Below are positions 13,863 to 25,339 of a stretch of DNA of 64,000 nucleotides, piece by piece. The stretch is from assembly GCA_028456385.1 (NCBI GenBank), contig JALNQF010000064.1, positions 124,001 through 188,000 of the forward strand, written 5' to 3'. This DNA is from Ophiosphaerella korrae. Lineage: Eukaryota > Ascomycota > Dothideomycetes > Pleosporales > Phaeosphaeriaceae. The translations under genes and the position numbers were made by a program. The stretch's first letter is position 1. Every line of letters starts with the position of its first letter. The notes below the pieces were generated by a model, which was given only the letters and a program-made list of their open reading frames with translations, was not told the DNA's origin and did no database searches.

Positions 13863-15644
13863 ATGACACAGCCACCAGCTCCTTTCCCACTTCCTCCAAT
13901 TGAAGAACCAGCTGAGTACAGCAAAAACTACATACTCTATTGGAACCAAGCCGGCTTGGAGCTGAATAGGCTCACTCATTCAGTGAATGGCCCTCAAACG
14001 GGACCTCCGATCTCCGCGAGAGCTCTCGGCATGCTACAATTGGCTATCCACGATGCCTACTTTGCCATTCGGCCATCAGCTACGTTCTCGACGTTTTTGA
14101 CAGCGAATAGTGTAGACCCCGAGTATCTTCTCCCGGCAATTGGCAGTGCAGGGGATACCCGGCAAGCAGTTGCAGGTGCAGCAATAACCCTGCTTTCTCT
14201 CCTCTATCTTCAGGGAGGTCCCAACATATCTCGAAATGCGACTGCGCAGCTTAAGTTAACCATCGACAAATCATCCGCTGCGTCCCCAGGAGGTGTGGAT
14301 CCAGCTTCAAGCAGTTACGTGTTCGGAGCGGCAGTGGCAACTACAATCTTTAAACTTTTGTTTCATGCTGCTGGAGCATCTTCAGATGGCTATCATCCAA
14401 CACCGGGGCGCTTTAAGTTCAATGACGAACCAACTCACCCTGTTGTGCTCGTTCCAGTCGATCCAAATGACCCAAATGGTCCCAAGAAAGCCGTCCGCCA
14501 GTATCATGGTCCATTCTACGGTGCGACTGCGCGGCGTCTAGCAACGCAATCCGAGCACCAAATTGCCGACCCACCTGGAATCAGATCTGCTGCCAATGAA
14601 ATAGCCGAGTATGACGATTCGATCGAGGATGTACGCCGTATGGGCGGAGCAATAGCTCTCAATTCAACGAAGCGCAGTGCTAACCAGACAACAAAGGGGC
14701 ACTTCTGGGCCTATGATGGTTCTAATTTGATTGGGACGCCACCTCGTCTTTACAACCAAATTATTCGGAACATCGCCGTGAGGTACAAGAAAGAGGAAGA
14801 TATCGAGAGCGAGGCTAACAACGCTGACTTTGCACGTCTGCTTGCACTAGCAAATACGGCAATGGCTGACGCGGGTATCTTTTCATGGAAGGAAAAATGG
14901 GATTTCGAGTTTTGGCGCCCTCTAAGTGGAGTACGCGATGATGGTCGACCTGATCACAGCGATCCATTTTGGCTGTCGCTCGGTGCTCCAGCAACCAATA
15001 CCAACGACGCTCCATTCAAGCCGCCCTTCCCTGCCTATCCGAGTGGGCATGCAACATTTGGTGGTGCGGCATTCCAGATGGTACGGCGATACTATAACGG
15101 TCGTATCGGAAGGTGGAATAACGATGCGGCCGACAAGATCGCGTTCGAGATCGTTTCTGAAGAATTGAATGGCGTTTCGCGTGATCTGCGGGAAAAGTAT
15201 GACCCAAGCACCGCAATCACGGAACAGCCGGGTATTGTGCGCACGCGGATTTCTCGCTCTTTCAACAGTCTCTGGGAAGCAATGTTTGAAAATGCCATCT
15301 CCCGCATTTTTCTCGGTGTCCATTGGCGCTTTGACGCTGCCGCTAGCAAAGACATCTTGATCCCGACCGACACAAAAGACGTGTATGCGACGGACAAGAA
15401 CGGCGCTACTGTATACCAAAATATCGAGGACATTAAATACACCACAACAGGAACCAGACAAGGATCGAGGGCTAAATTTCCAATTGGAGGCGTTCCATTA
15501 GGGATAGGAATCGCAAATGAGATTTGGGAATCGGGAATGAAACCAACACCAAAGGCAAAGCAGCCTGTGCCTCCCAGCCAATCTTTTGTTGAAAAGGAAG
15601 AAAGTTCGCAAGCAGTCATGCAGGAGCTGGTTAGTCCTCCGTAA
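13863..15644 (+). CDS. Vanadium-dependent chloroperoxidase
   Basis: Predicted vanadate-dependent haloperoxidase oxidising chloride or bromide with hydrogen peroxide to hypohalous acid. It is a single exon. ATG 13863 (MTQPPAPF) is chosen because the frame upstream has only a TTG; the protein is 593 aa, close to the 609-aa Curvularia inaequalis enzyme. It resembles that enzyme along its whole length. Vanadate-site residues, numbered here, are all present: Lys345 and Arg352 in [11 protein letters not shown], Ser394-Gly395-His396 in PSGHATFGG, and Arg481 and His487 in [12 protein letters not shown]. Phe389 occupies the position that is Phe in chloroperoxidases and His in bromoperoxidases. No obvious signal peptide. 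The sequence is intact. It lies between the FAD monooxygenase and the cleavage dioxygenase, which suggests phenolic halogenation or extracellular oxidant production. Confidence 0.96.
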   Translation: MTQPPAPFPLPPIEEPAEYSKNYILYWNQAGLELNRLTHSVNGPQTGPPISARALGMLQLAIHDAYFAIRPSATFSTFLTANSVDPEYLLPAIGSAGDTRQAVAGAAITLLSLLYLQGGPNISRNATAQLKLTIDKSSAASPGGVDPASSSYVFGAAVATTIFKLLFHAAGASSDGYHPTPGRFKFNDEPTHPVVLVPVDPNDPNGPKKAVRQYHGPFYGATARRLATQSEHQIADPPGIRSAANEIAEYDDSIEDVRRMGGAIALNSTKRSANQTTKGHFWAYDGSNLIGTPPRLYNQIIRNIAVRYKKEEDIESEANNADFARLLALANTAMADAGIFSWKEKWDFEFWRPLSGVRDDGRPDHSDPFWLSLGAPATNTNDAPFKPPFPAYPSGHATFGGAAFQMVRRYYNGRIGRWNNDAADKIAFEIVSEELNGVSRDLREKYDPSTAITEQPGIVRTRISRSFNSLWEAMFENAISRIFLGVHWRFDAAASKDILIPTDTKDVYATDKNGATVYQNIEDIKYTTTGTRQGSRAKFPIGGVPLGIGIANEIWESGMKPTPKAKQPVPPSQSFVEKEESSQAVMQELVSPP

Positions 15645-16373
15645 GCACCGACGTTTGATACTTGAAATTTGTGTATTTTCTTCGCGGAGTTTGATTTCAC
15701 GTTTGTATCCTAATTATCGCAAATAATATCTGAAAGAATCTCCTTAAAAAGTTTTCGGAAGGCGCCAGCTGATGTGAGTACTATGGGGAGTAAACCGGGC
15801 CGCCCACTGAGAATAGCCTGATTGGGACAACACCATGTTATAATTGCCCTACTCACTTTTGACTTCCTAACTTATACTTGACCTCTCGCCGCACCCTACC
15901 TTTAGCAGATCGGTGAATCCATCCAAGCATTACTTGGAAATTATTTGGACTCTCCTGTGCTAAGAATTTGCCCCACATTTCGTTACTACTTTAGCAAGTA
16001 TGTCAGCGAATTGTGGAGGTTTCTGAGTGTGACCGAGCCTAGATATTCGGTGTTATTTGGTGACGCCTTATAGGATTGAATGACCCCACATGGCGGACGA
16101 ATTCTACTAAGAAGCGGCATCTTCAAAAAATTCACAAAGCACCCCACAGCTACCCCGCAAACCTTGTGTACTTGCCGTGTAAACACCAGAAAATCGCTCC
16201 TTTTCCCAATAACACCCATCGAGGCCGTCTCAAAAGCGAACGTTAACTACAACCTCCCCCTCATTAGATATGGTCGGCTAAACGGATGCCTCCTACTATT
16301 TATATATCGCAATATCTGTAGTAACTTTCAAACTCGGGGGGGGCATCCCATTTTGTAAATAGAATTCGATACA
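15645..16373. other. Intergenic region between chloroperoxidase and dioxygenase
   Basis: About 0.73 kb. It contains the dioxygenase promoter; a TATTTATATAT stretch near 16298-16308 lies about 65-75 bp before the start codon. Nothing else was recognised. Confidence 0.55.
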
Positions 16374-18074
16374 ATGGTTTCGAACGAAAATACCACTCAC
16401 CATGACCTCAAGTCAAAGTGGCCAGTGTCCCTTGACCTGACCGGGGGCTCCATTCCTTGCCGATTAGAATCAGAGGTCGGAGACCTTGTGGTCCTTGGAA
16501 CCATCCCCAAGGAGATTGATGGCACGTTCTACCGGGTCATGGTGGATCCTTACGTACCACCTCATCCTCAAAATGTCCCCCTCGACGGTGATGGCCACAT
16601 CTCAGCATTTCGATTTCACGACGGCAAAGTTGATATGAAAACGAAATATGTCGAGACAGATCGCTACAAGCTTGAGCGCCGAGCAGGCAAGGCCCTGTTC
16701 GGTCTCTACCGCAATCCTTTTTCGCACCATCCATGTGTACGGTATGTTGTAGTAAATCTATCCAAAGTCGCGCGCTAAGCTAAGACTGAAATTTCATCAT
16801 GCAGCGCGGCGGTAGATTCTACTGCGAACACAAATGTTATCTTATGGGCTGGGCATTTGCTTGCATTGAAGGAAGGCGGCCTCCCATACGCAATGGATCC
16901 CGATACGCTTGATACTATCAAATATGATCCTTTCGGCCAAATCAGGTCTAAAACGTTCACCGCGCACCCCAAGTATGACCCTTACAAGGATGAGTTGGTC
17001 GTGTTTGGTTATGAAGCGTTGGGTCTTGCAAGTAATGATATAGTATCGTACACGCTCGATCGCAATGGAAAGGCCTCTAATGAGTTTTGGTTCAAGCAAC
17101 CGTGGGAATTTCCAGGGTCAGTAATACCACAATTACTCCAAACGACGGCTACCTAAAATATGTAACAACGTGAAAACAGAGCAATCCATGATTGCGCGAT
17201 TACTCCTAATTGGCTGGTTCTCTTTATATGGCCATTTGAAGCAAACATTGAACGAATGAAGCGAGGCGGACATCATTGGGCCTGGAACTATGACCGTGGT
17301 GCCACCTTCCTAGTGGCGCCACGAGACGCGAAAAAACCTGCAAAAGGCTGGAAACCGGGCGAGGTTCGCCATTACACCTGGAAAAATTGTATGCTTATTC
17401 ATACAGCTGCTGCATGGGAGGATGAGAGAGGCGATATAATTGTGGAGAGCTCTCGTGTGCACGACAATGCTTTCCCATTCTTTCCAACCGACGATGGCCG
17501 CATGCCTGCGCCGGGAACCAAGGCGGATTTTGTCAGATGGCACTTGGATCCCTCGCAGGCTTCTGGGTCGTGTTTACCCGATCCGGAGATGGTATTGGAC
17601 GCGCCGGCGGAGTTCCCTCGTATCGATGAAAGGTTCATGACGAAGCCGTACAAATGGACGTGGTTGAATGCTTGGATGCCGCAGAGAAGCGACTCGAGCA
17701 AGAATATATTTCATGGCTTGAACGCTCTTGTTATGATCAACTCTCAAACAAGAGAAAGTAAGTGGTTTTACGTCGGGGATGACTCGCTTGTACAAGAGCC
17801 CGTGTTCGTCCCGCGGTCGGAACAAGAAGGAGACGGTTGGGTTATCGCGCTTGTTGAACGATTGAAGATAGGTCGATGTGACCTCGTGATACTCGATACA
17901 GCCAACTTTGAGCAACCAATTGCGTTCGTCCAGCTACCAATAAGAATGAAAGCCCAGGTCCATGGTAACTGGGTTCCGGCGGAGCAGCTAGGAGGCTACA
18001 AGTCCTTAGTCCACGAAATTCCCGAGTTCAATTTCTTTAGGGGAGGAGTGTTAGAACCAATTCATAGCCCTTAG
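16374..18074 (+). CDS. Carotenoid/stilbene-cleaving dioxygenase (CAO-1-like)
   Basis: Predicted non-haem iron(II) dioxygenase cleaving a C=C double bond. Exons are 16374-16741, 16805-17116 and 17180-18074 (phase-consistent, 524 aa). Four iron-binding histidines are present at family spacing: His177 in TAHPKYDP, His230 in AIHDCAIT, His301 in MLIHTAAAWEDE and His488 in QVHGNW. A PLDGDGHISAFRFHDG block and AAVDSTANTNV follow the pattern of the fungal CAO-1/lignostilbene branch, whose Neurospora member cleaves resveratrol-type stilbenes rather than carotenoids. No membrane or signal segment is seen, so it is probably cytosolic. The neighbouring hydroxybenzoate decarboxylase and hydroxylase could process the aromatic products. 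The second donor is GTCAGT, less usual but in phase. Substrate assignment is inference. Confidence 0.9.
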
Positions 18075-18195
18075 TTAGGTATTGGCCTTTGTCTACTCTT
18101 ATTCAGGATCTAGTTTGACTAAGAAGTCTTCTTAGCAAGTAACTTGATAGGAAATTTCTTCCCGTGATGCTTCTCTTGTCATTTGTACCAAACCT

Positions 18196-19841
18196 TTAGT
18201 ACTGCGACCTGCAGAGGGCACGGACGTTGGCGATGGAGTCGGTGATGGGCGTGAAGGGGGACCCGGAGTGCTTTGCGGCTTCGACGAGGACGGCGATGCG
18301 GTCGACGGCGTTGAGGCAGCGTGGGGTGCAAAGGCGCGAGAGCACGTGCGCGGACGTCACGAAGGGGTTTGTGAAGTCGGGGGGGGGGCGTGAGGCCCAG
18401 GGCGCCGCAGCGCATGTCTTGGATGGCGGCGAGCGCGAGGGCTGAGAAGGGGGAGGGTGTGCCTTGTCGTACCGTGCAGCACATGGCCCGCCAGACGCCG
18501 TGTTCCCTCTGGCTGTACGCGCCGCACCGCTCTGACGCGTTCTTTATCCTATGCGCGAAGCCGGCGAGCCCGAGCGGGGTCCTGGTTCCGGGCTCCAGCA
18601 CCCCGCCGTACCTGAAGCTCAGCGCTTTTCTTGCAAGCCAGTCTTGCAGGCAGTCGCTGCATTCAGTCTCGCCTCGGCCGGGGCCCACGCGACGACTGCT
18701 CACGCTGCGTGTGAACGTGGCGTTTGTGCCCGATCGCGTCAATTTAACGACCGTCTGCCGAGATGCAGGCATCGTCTTCTTGACGGATGTCTGCTCGACG
18801 AGCGTATCCAGGCCGTTGAGGTTTGCTTCGTTCTTCCCGTCGACGATGCCCCACGTCATCCACAAGTCCTCTGCGCAGCTCAGCGGCTTCTTTCCCATGT
18901 ATCTCTTCGGGGGTCCGCTGCACAGGCGGTCGTATCGCGCCAGCAAGCTCTTAGACACGTCTGCGGGGCCCTCTTCGATGCTGTGCTCCTCCAAGTACGC
19001 TCTCCCATCTTTGCCATAGCTGTCAAAGTCGAAGCGATTGGTTCGGTTCACACATGTGTTGCGCATAGGGAAGCCAAGTTTTTCGAGCCCTGTTCTACAC
19101 GCCCGCGTGCAGACGGCTTCGTTGTAGTAGACGGGATCCGAGCCTGCTGCCCTTGCCTCTGCCGCGTCCCCGTTGTCCCAAGCCGGCGAGAAAATCATGC
19201 GATGGCACGGCAGGCCTAGCGCGAGGTCTTCCCACGTCTTCTTGCATGTGTACGAGGTGCTTTCTTCGAGGGCGGGATATAGTTTTGGAAGATTAAGGTC
19301 GTAGTCTTGCGAGCCAGATGCTAACCATGCCGCTTCCTTGGGGTCACCCTGGCTGGTGCCTTGCTTGCCGCCGTTGATGGGGGCCAAAACTAGAACCACG
19401 ACGACGACAACGATAGCGAATACGGTAAAACAGGTGAGATAGCATAGCCATGCTTTGGCGATTTTTCCGAGTATCCGCAGAAAAATGTTCCGGCGTGGAG
19501 GAAGGTCGGCTGCGGCTTCTGCATCGGTGGTGTGTTCCCCTTCGGCGGGCTCGGCGTCAGGGTCGTCACAGTATGGGGGGGGGATCGATGTCGTCGGCAG
19601 CTTCAGGCTCGTCGCGGTACGGTAGAAAGGCCTCCGGTTCGGTGGGTCCGCTACTCTGGGGATGGATGAGCCTGGCCAACTCCTGCTCTTCAAGCGCAAG
19701 CGCGAGCGCAAAGTCGGCGTCTTCCTGCTCCTGCGCCGCATATGCGTCGGTCCGTTCCGCGATGGTGTGTAGGGATACTGCATCCGGCGCTGTCGACAGA
19801 TCGTCCTCGACGGCGGGTGGAGGGCCTGCGCGAGCAGCCAT
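18196..19841 (-). pseudogene. Single-pass membrane protein with Cys-rich ectodomain, frame broken at two G tracts
   Basis: GC-rich gene of unknown family. From ATG 19841 it encodes an acidic N-terminal region with an Ala/Leu/Glu helix (FALALALEEQEL, somewhat like a ubiquitin-interacting motif), then a hydrophobic segment (CYLTCFTVFAIVVVVVVLVL) near 19.4 kb. A Cys-rich region follows, with repeated paired cysteines (CTRACRTGLEKLGF, ECSDCLQDWL, LCTPRC) and a terminal CRSQY before the stop at 18196. The frame shifts at a G9 tract (19575-19583) and at a G10 tract (18379-18388). Both shifts equal one surplus base, and removing one G from each gives 1644 nt (547 aa). Homopolymer sequencing or assembly error is therefore as likely as real decay. 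High GC contrasts with AT-rich flanks. Confidence 0.7.
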
Positions 19842-19984
19842 GATTACGTCGGCGCAACGGAGTGACAAGTGCTGGAGATGCTACAGGCCATGTCTCTAGA
19901 GATGACACAAGATAGGACTTGAGATGGATGCACCCGTAGATGAACGCGCGGGGCGCCAGGCACCAGAGGCATGTTGGCCCCAAT

Positions 19985-20960
19985 AAATGAGCATACCGGT
20001 GAGGATCAGGGTCCCCACTGTTAGCAGCGATCACTGCTCGACAGCGTTCCGGCATACTTTCTATATACTTTTTGAAGCAGTCTAATTGCAAATCTCGTCG
20101 AACCTCTTCATCTGTCTTAGGAAATCATCCACCAATTCGAGTTTTAAGTAATCGCCAGGCACTCTCAATTAGATTAAGATCTAGAGGTCGAAATAGCCAT
20201 TCCATACGCCCAATTCCATGATATGCGTGATATCCCTTAGTAAGCTTGGCCGCATGAATAGACGCGTTGTCTTCCAGCAGAATTGGCATACATCGATTAT
20301 GTTGCCGTCTCTGTTTAAGGTAATGGTAGATATGTGGCCATACTCTTTTAATACATACCTTTCCCGAGACTTTTCCCCAATTTTTATCCATCAGAATTAA
20401 TGCGCCCTTGCTAATGCTGCCGAATATCCATCAAATTTAGACACCAATCAATCCTTAGCATACTTCTCTTCAGCCATTCGAATAACATAAATATTGCCAA
20501 AGCTTCCAGTAGCAAATAATGCTGCGTCAATCTAATCTACATGCATCCAATCTTCAATTGTCTAACCTTTGTGCGCTTTAGCCCATTTGAGTTGTTCTTC
20601 CATATGTTCTAATGTGAGAAATGGCTTTTCCTGAGCTTTGCGTCGGTAGTAAGATTCTTTTTTTCAAATGCTTTGATAGGTAATCGTTTGCATACTTGGA
20701 TGTCTTTAAGTACAGCTACATCTTCGTATGACAAATGCTAATGAAGCGCATCAAGTATTGCTCGGGAGATAATTCGTCGACGCTTTTGCGTAGTAGGTAT
20801 TGACTCCCATCCAGCTGGCTTCTGCGGTGTCCCATATACCGGATTTGGAATCAAAAGTCCCTAGACATAGAGTTACTATATCGTAATACTCTTACGGCTG
20901 CTTCTTTCTCGAAAGGAAACTGGTCCGCGGATTCGTTTGATATATGGAGTGCTATAAGCG
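19985..20960 (-). mobile_element. Decayed Tc1/mariner-type transposase relic
   Basis: The clearest part (20125-20391, reverse strand) reads like a DDE endonuclease core: LEDNASIHAAK, then FRPLDLNLIESAWRLLKTRI, matching the D...N and D-N-IE-W-LK signatures of Tc1 elements. The C-terminal end near 20.05 kb has ESMPERCRAVIAANSGD, a typical Tc1-type tail. Upstream pieces in shifting frames reach to about 20.95 kb. Many stops and frameshifts make it non-functional. Terminal inverted repeats were not identified. Confidence 0.75.
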
Positions 20961-21637
20961 GAATCTAGTAAATCTACGCTCAAATGTGGTTTCAACGCAT
21001 CTGGATTTTATATGAGATATTTGGAGCCTGATCGTTGAAACTTCGACGGGGCCCGAAATTGTTCATGTGGCTCCAGTTACTGTCATATCCAAGCTTGCCG
21101 CGTGTTGCATCGCTAATATTTAAGCAAATACTAGTCATAAACAACCTGGGGATCAGCTTTGAAGATAGCCGCGAACCATATTCATCCGCCAAAATGCTCA
21201 TCCGAGTTGCCGTGCATCCGTTTTCATCCGTGCCCTTAAATTGTATTGTGGCATTGAGCGCTAGGCGTAGTCTATTTTAATCGGTGGCCTTGTATTGTAC
21301 TATGGCACCGAAATCTAGTAGGCATGGACATGTCTAGACGCAATGGCAAAGTATTACATGCGCTATATATTGCGTACCTTTACTCGAATTTTGAACCTGG
21401 TTATCTATTTTTTTTTGGAGGACCCTAGGCTGTTATATATGTAACTGTACAACGGGAGAGGAGCGATTCCGTGGCGTTATGCTATCGAGAACATGTATTA
21501 CGTTTCATATCAGTCATATATAGAGACCTCACCACTAAGGTAGAGTGGCACGAATTAATCTTGTTATTCATACCGCTTCTCTTTTGTAGCTTGTGCTCGC
21601 TATTGTAAACATTATAATACAAGGGTACATACATAGC
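20961..21637. other. Intergenic, no gene recognised
   Basis: About 0.68 kb of AT-rich spacer between the Tc1 relic and the oxidoreductase pseudogene, with a T9 run near 21411. No family or repeat was recognised. Confidence 0.5.
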
Positions 21638-22639
21638 TCAGGCATCATTGTACGGGACCGTAATAACGATTTTCCCTGTTGCCCTTCATGTCCTTAATTT
21701 CTCATAGGCCTTTGGTGCATCCTCCCAGTTATATACACTATCCTTAATTGCCTTGATTTTGTCTTCTTTCATCCACTATAACAAGGTATACAAATCGCTC
21801 CTTTGCGGCTGCACTATCGCCGGTCGAAACTTTGCTTGGCCGCCGCCAAAGAAACTCGGTCGGAGCATATTGATAGCTATGTGTATTATACTGCTGAGCG
21901 TGGGAGACATACCGACTTGGACGAAGATTCCGCTAGGGGCGATAAAGGGCGATATGGCTCTGTACAGGTCGGCCTGAGATCCAATGTTGTCGACGACTAA
22001 GTCATAGGCTGAGCTTTTAGCTTTTAACGTTTGAACAAGGTCGCTAGTCTTGTAGTCAATGAATTCGTCTGCGCCTATCTCCTTGCACAACAAGACATTT
22101 GCGGTGGAGCATATCGCGCTAACATAGCAGCCGAGCGCTTTTGCAATCTGGATACCAAAAACGCCAGTACCGCCTGAGCCGCCGTTGATAAGGACTTTAT
22201 TCCCACTCTTAACGTATGGCTTGATGCACTGCAGCTGGGTTACGCCTGCACTGCCGATTGTGGCTGCATCTTCCGCTGACACGCCCTCTGGCAACTTTTC
22301 GACTTGTGTCTTATTCACAGCAGCATACTGCGCAAGAGTTCCTTTTCCAATGCTGCTCGCCTTGATGCCAAATACCATCTCCCCAACCTTGAAATCGTCC
22401 GCATTATTTCCAATTTGAACAACTTTGCCACAGAAGTCTGAGCCTGGGGTTAATGTCGAGCCGAGTAACCATAGTGCTGGTACACTTTCCGGAATTTTGT
22501 AGTCGGCTGGATTGATTGCTATAGTATGAATTTGTACTAGAATCTCATCGTCACCTGGAACTGGCCTAGGAGCATTCTCGTTGATGTAAAGATTCTTTTC
22601 CATGCCACCACTCGTGCTATTGAATTGCCAAGCATTCAT
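21638..22639 (-). pseudogene. MDR-family zinc-type alcohol dehydrogenase/quinone reductase, two premature stops
   Basis: NADPH-dependent medium-chain oxidoreductase of the quinone reductase-like branch (it lacks the Cys/His zinc set). Start is ATG 22639 (MNAWQF). Visible motifs are the GroES-like strand INPADYKIPES, SDFCGKVVQIG, the AATIGSAGVTQL segment and the nucleotide-binding motif NGGSGGTGVFGIQIAKALG. The frame is open to TAG 21776-21778, then stays open in the same frame through WMKEDKIKAIKDSVYNWEDA to TGA 21686-21688, then through the expected C-terminal RATGKIVITV to a final TGA at 21638. Both internal stops can arise by C-to-T change of CAG and CGA. About 45 C-terminal residues would be lost. 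The rest of the gene shows no damage, so inactivation looks recent. Confidence 0.85.
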
Positions 22640-23560
22640 TGTTTCCACAATACTGAGAGTGCCTTTGTTGGTACAAGATTTCGATAGCTAAGGCTTTAGG
22701 ACTAGCTAATTGCCAGCGAATTGAGAAAGTAGCGCTTTAAGGATTGCAACATTTTAAACAACTCCAAGCATAATCTTTTGTAGGCGTGAAAGAGCTATGG
22801 CCTATGATTACGTAAGGGAGGGAGGACAAAAAAACGGAGGAGGAAAAGCATAGCTAGTTACCTCGGAGCTTCTTCCGATCCACTGTTTGTGCGTGTATGC
22901 TATCTAACCAGGGTATACCAGGAACGGTATGGCCTAACACAACAGAGTAATTAACGCATGCCCGAAGGCGGAGACGAACAGGCGCATCAGTGAGCATCTA
23001 ACAAGCGCTTCATATACACGACAAGATCTTCGATAACGCTGATAAATGACCTATACTGCCGCACTCCATACCCTCTGTTTGTCTAGCTATAGCTGCTTGA
23101 TGAGCTACAGCTATTTGTCTGCTGCCCTTGTGGGTGACAACAGTTAACCAGAGCGCAAGGTTCCATAGTGAGCTAACTAATTCAAGCCGAATACTTTTGT
23201 CGACAAAAGTGTATTTTAGGTCTTCGCGAATTAGCTTGGTGGGCCGTACTACTGCAAAAACAGCTAGACGCAGCAGCTAGTGTGGCTTTAGGCTGCTAAT
23301 ATGGGTTTTGAGCGTCTATGGGCAGAGTGTCAACCTTACTGCTCACGCTCACCTTGAGCTATTGCAGCTTCAACGAACTGTTTAGGCGACGATATTAGCG
23401 CATCATTATATTGCATCGATGAGCCAGAGGCACAGAGTGACGAGTATGAGCGCTAGAAAACACATGAGCCAGCCAGAGGAAGGAATAATATGAGGCAGAT
23501 GGTGACTCAACCAAGTACTAGATTCAGATGAAACCAAAAGACCTTAATTTAGCGCGTTTA
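22640..23560. other. Repeat-like spacer left of the hAT relic
   Basis: Contains the pseudogene promoter and then sequence probably belonging to the degraded interior of the hAT element. No coding motif was recognised. A CAGGGT at 22912 is a weak candidate for the element's left end, but no matching target duplication was found. Confidence 0.35.
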
Positions 23561-23989
23561 CAATTGATATATTGGCACTCACAGCATCAAATAGTGATTG
23601 TGAGCACCTCTTTAGCGAGTTGGGCAACTTAGGTAGTTACTCGAGCCTAAATGTCGTAAGCTTGGCAGCCAACAACTAGCAGCTCTACAATTAGTGAGAG
23701 CTTGGATAAAAGCTAGTTCCAAAGCACCAAACAATAGTGATGGGGGCAAGCTCTCCGAGTCTCAAATTATAGAACAATACGATATAGATGAGTGGGAGAA
23801 ACCACAGCTTTATTAGGTGGCCTTGACAGCCAAACTACAATACCAACAATCAATCAATCAACCACAATAAATCTGGCCGAGATAGAATTCAATTCAATTC
23901 ATCCCACTTTGGAGCGATAAACGATCAACCCAACCCAATTTGGATTACCAGATTGAATTGAACGGATTGTTGACAACTCTGGAACCCTG
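23560..23989 (+). mobile_element. hAT transposase 3' relic with right terminus
   Basis: The dimerisation region of hAT transposases is recognisable: SDCEHLFSELG, then after one frameshift (near 23650) RKLGSQQLAALQLVRAW, ending at TAG 23814-23816 after DEWEKPQLY. About 170 bp further, an AT-rich subterminal region with CAATC/GATTG motifs ends in GGAACCCTG at 23989. Its reverse complement begins CAGGGTTCC, a hAT-like terminus. The N-terminal and catalytic parts are missing or unrecognisable, so this is a dead copy. Confidence 0.65.
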
Positions 23990-25339
23990 GTCCTTAGCAA
24001 TGTAGAACGTGCCCTTCCTATACAAACCCGGTAATGTTAGATTCAAAACGAAAAACAGTCCTACCAGCAAGGCTGTAATACAAAGCATTTAGGGAATTCC
24101 GCCGGAGAAATCTATCCGCTTGGTATGCACCGATGAGGGAGGGATGGAGGGAGGGGCTATTCTAACGGATGAGAGACAACTCCAGAAGTTAAATTAAAGG
24201 GCCGCTCTAGATGGAAGCCTCACACGGGGTTAGGATCTTCTGGCACCACACAGCAGCAATGTCACTGTTACGCTAATCTTCGACTCGTACTCCCTAATGC
24301 CGTGTGACTGCTACACTCAATACGAAAACGAATGTCGGGGAGCGATTGCGTCAGCTCTATGCTCTCAGAAGGACCTATGGTGCGCGAAGTTAGAAGTGCA
24401 GCCTGCACTACGCTCTGGCGGCCATCAGCCCATAACAGATTTGATCATAGTATAACTAATGGTGATGGCTAACCCCCTGTAGGCACACTCTGCTATTGTG
24501 TGGCACTACTTTGAGTACCCTTTCAAAGGGTGACAGCGGGTGCCGATCCACATGGCGTTAACCCATATGCGAGATTTCCTAACGTAACCGCAGGTGGTTA
24601 CACATACGCTACACGTGGTATGATACTAACAAATTTCACAAGACTAGGATGACAAGCTTCATTGGTGAAAGTAATCACTAGCAGGTAGAATTTGGAATGC
24701 ATATCGGAAGAGCCTATCTATGTGGGGTTATTTGGTAGAAACGGGGTGTGTTGTATTGTGGAGCGGCCAGCTGTGTGCGAGGGTTGATGTTGTACATCAA
24801 CTATTTCACGTTAAGCAAATAAGGGCAAAAATGGAATGAATGCGGGCTGGAGAGTAGATCGCCTAGCTGCCGTTACACAATAGCGGGGTTGGGCGTCTAC
24901 GAAATCCGTTCGGCATTGCTCCCTACCTACCGATATCTGCGGCGTGAACTGTCACGCTGCGGCATGGACACGCATCTTGTCGAATGACGTACGGTCTTAG
25001 TGCGTTGTAATTTTGATAGGCTCCCGTTAACGCACAATGTAAGTCATAGCGATGACGAAAACTGTATCGGCGCTTAGGTATGGCCAATGGGATTTCCAAC
25101 CACACACACCATCAAATACAAATATCGTTCCACCCTATGAACTCGAGCAACGTTTCAAATGCTGTGCGGTATATATCAGGTGACTGAAGATGGCCATCTC
25201 GCTGGCAGTTGGGAACACCACTTCCTGATGCGATGCGTCATGGCGAATGCGGCTTTTTGTGATGTTATAAATGAATACCTGACTATTTATCGAGTTGGTT
25301 CTAGAATTTGTTACATCCAAGAAGAAATTGAAAAAAGTA
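23990..25339. other. Intergenic, no gene recognised
   Basis: About 1.35 kb. It includes the promoter of the coiled-coil gene. The short frames on both strands have no family signature. Confidence 0.5.

Noticed and set aside
14922..15700. Reverse-strand frames of 179-202 aa across the chloroperoxidase
   Set aside because: They mirror a strongly conserved forward gene and have no family features.
18390..19219. Forward frames of 209-222 aa in the GC-rich membrane-protein gene
   Set aside because: Antisense to the Cys-rich reverse gene; long only because GC-rich sequence has few stops.
22912..23989. Full hAT element from 22912 to 23989
   Set aside because: The CAGGGT at 22912 agrees with the right end only for a few bases and the flanking octamers (TATCTAAC, GTCCTTAG) do not match.
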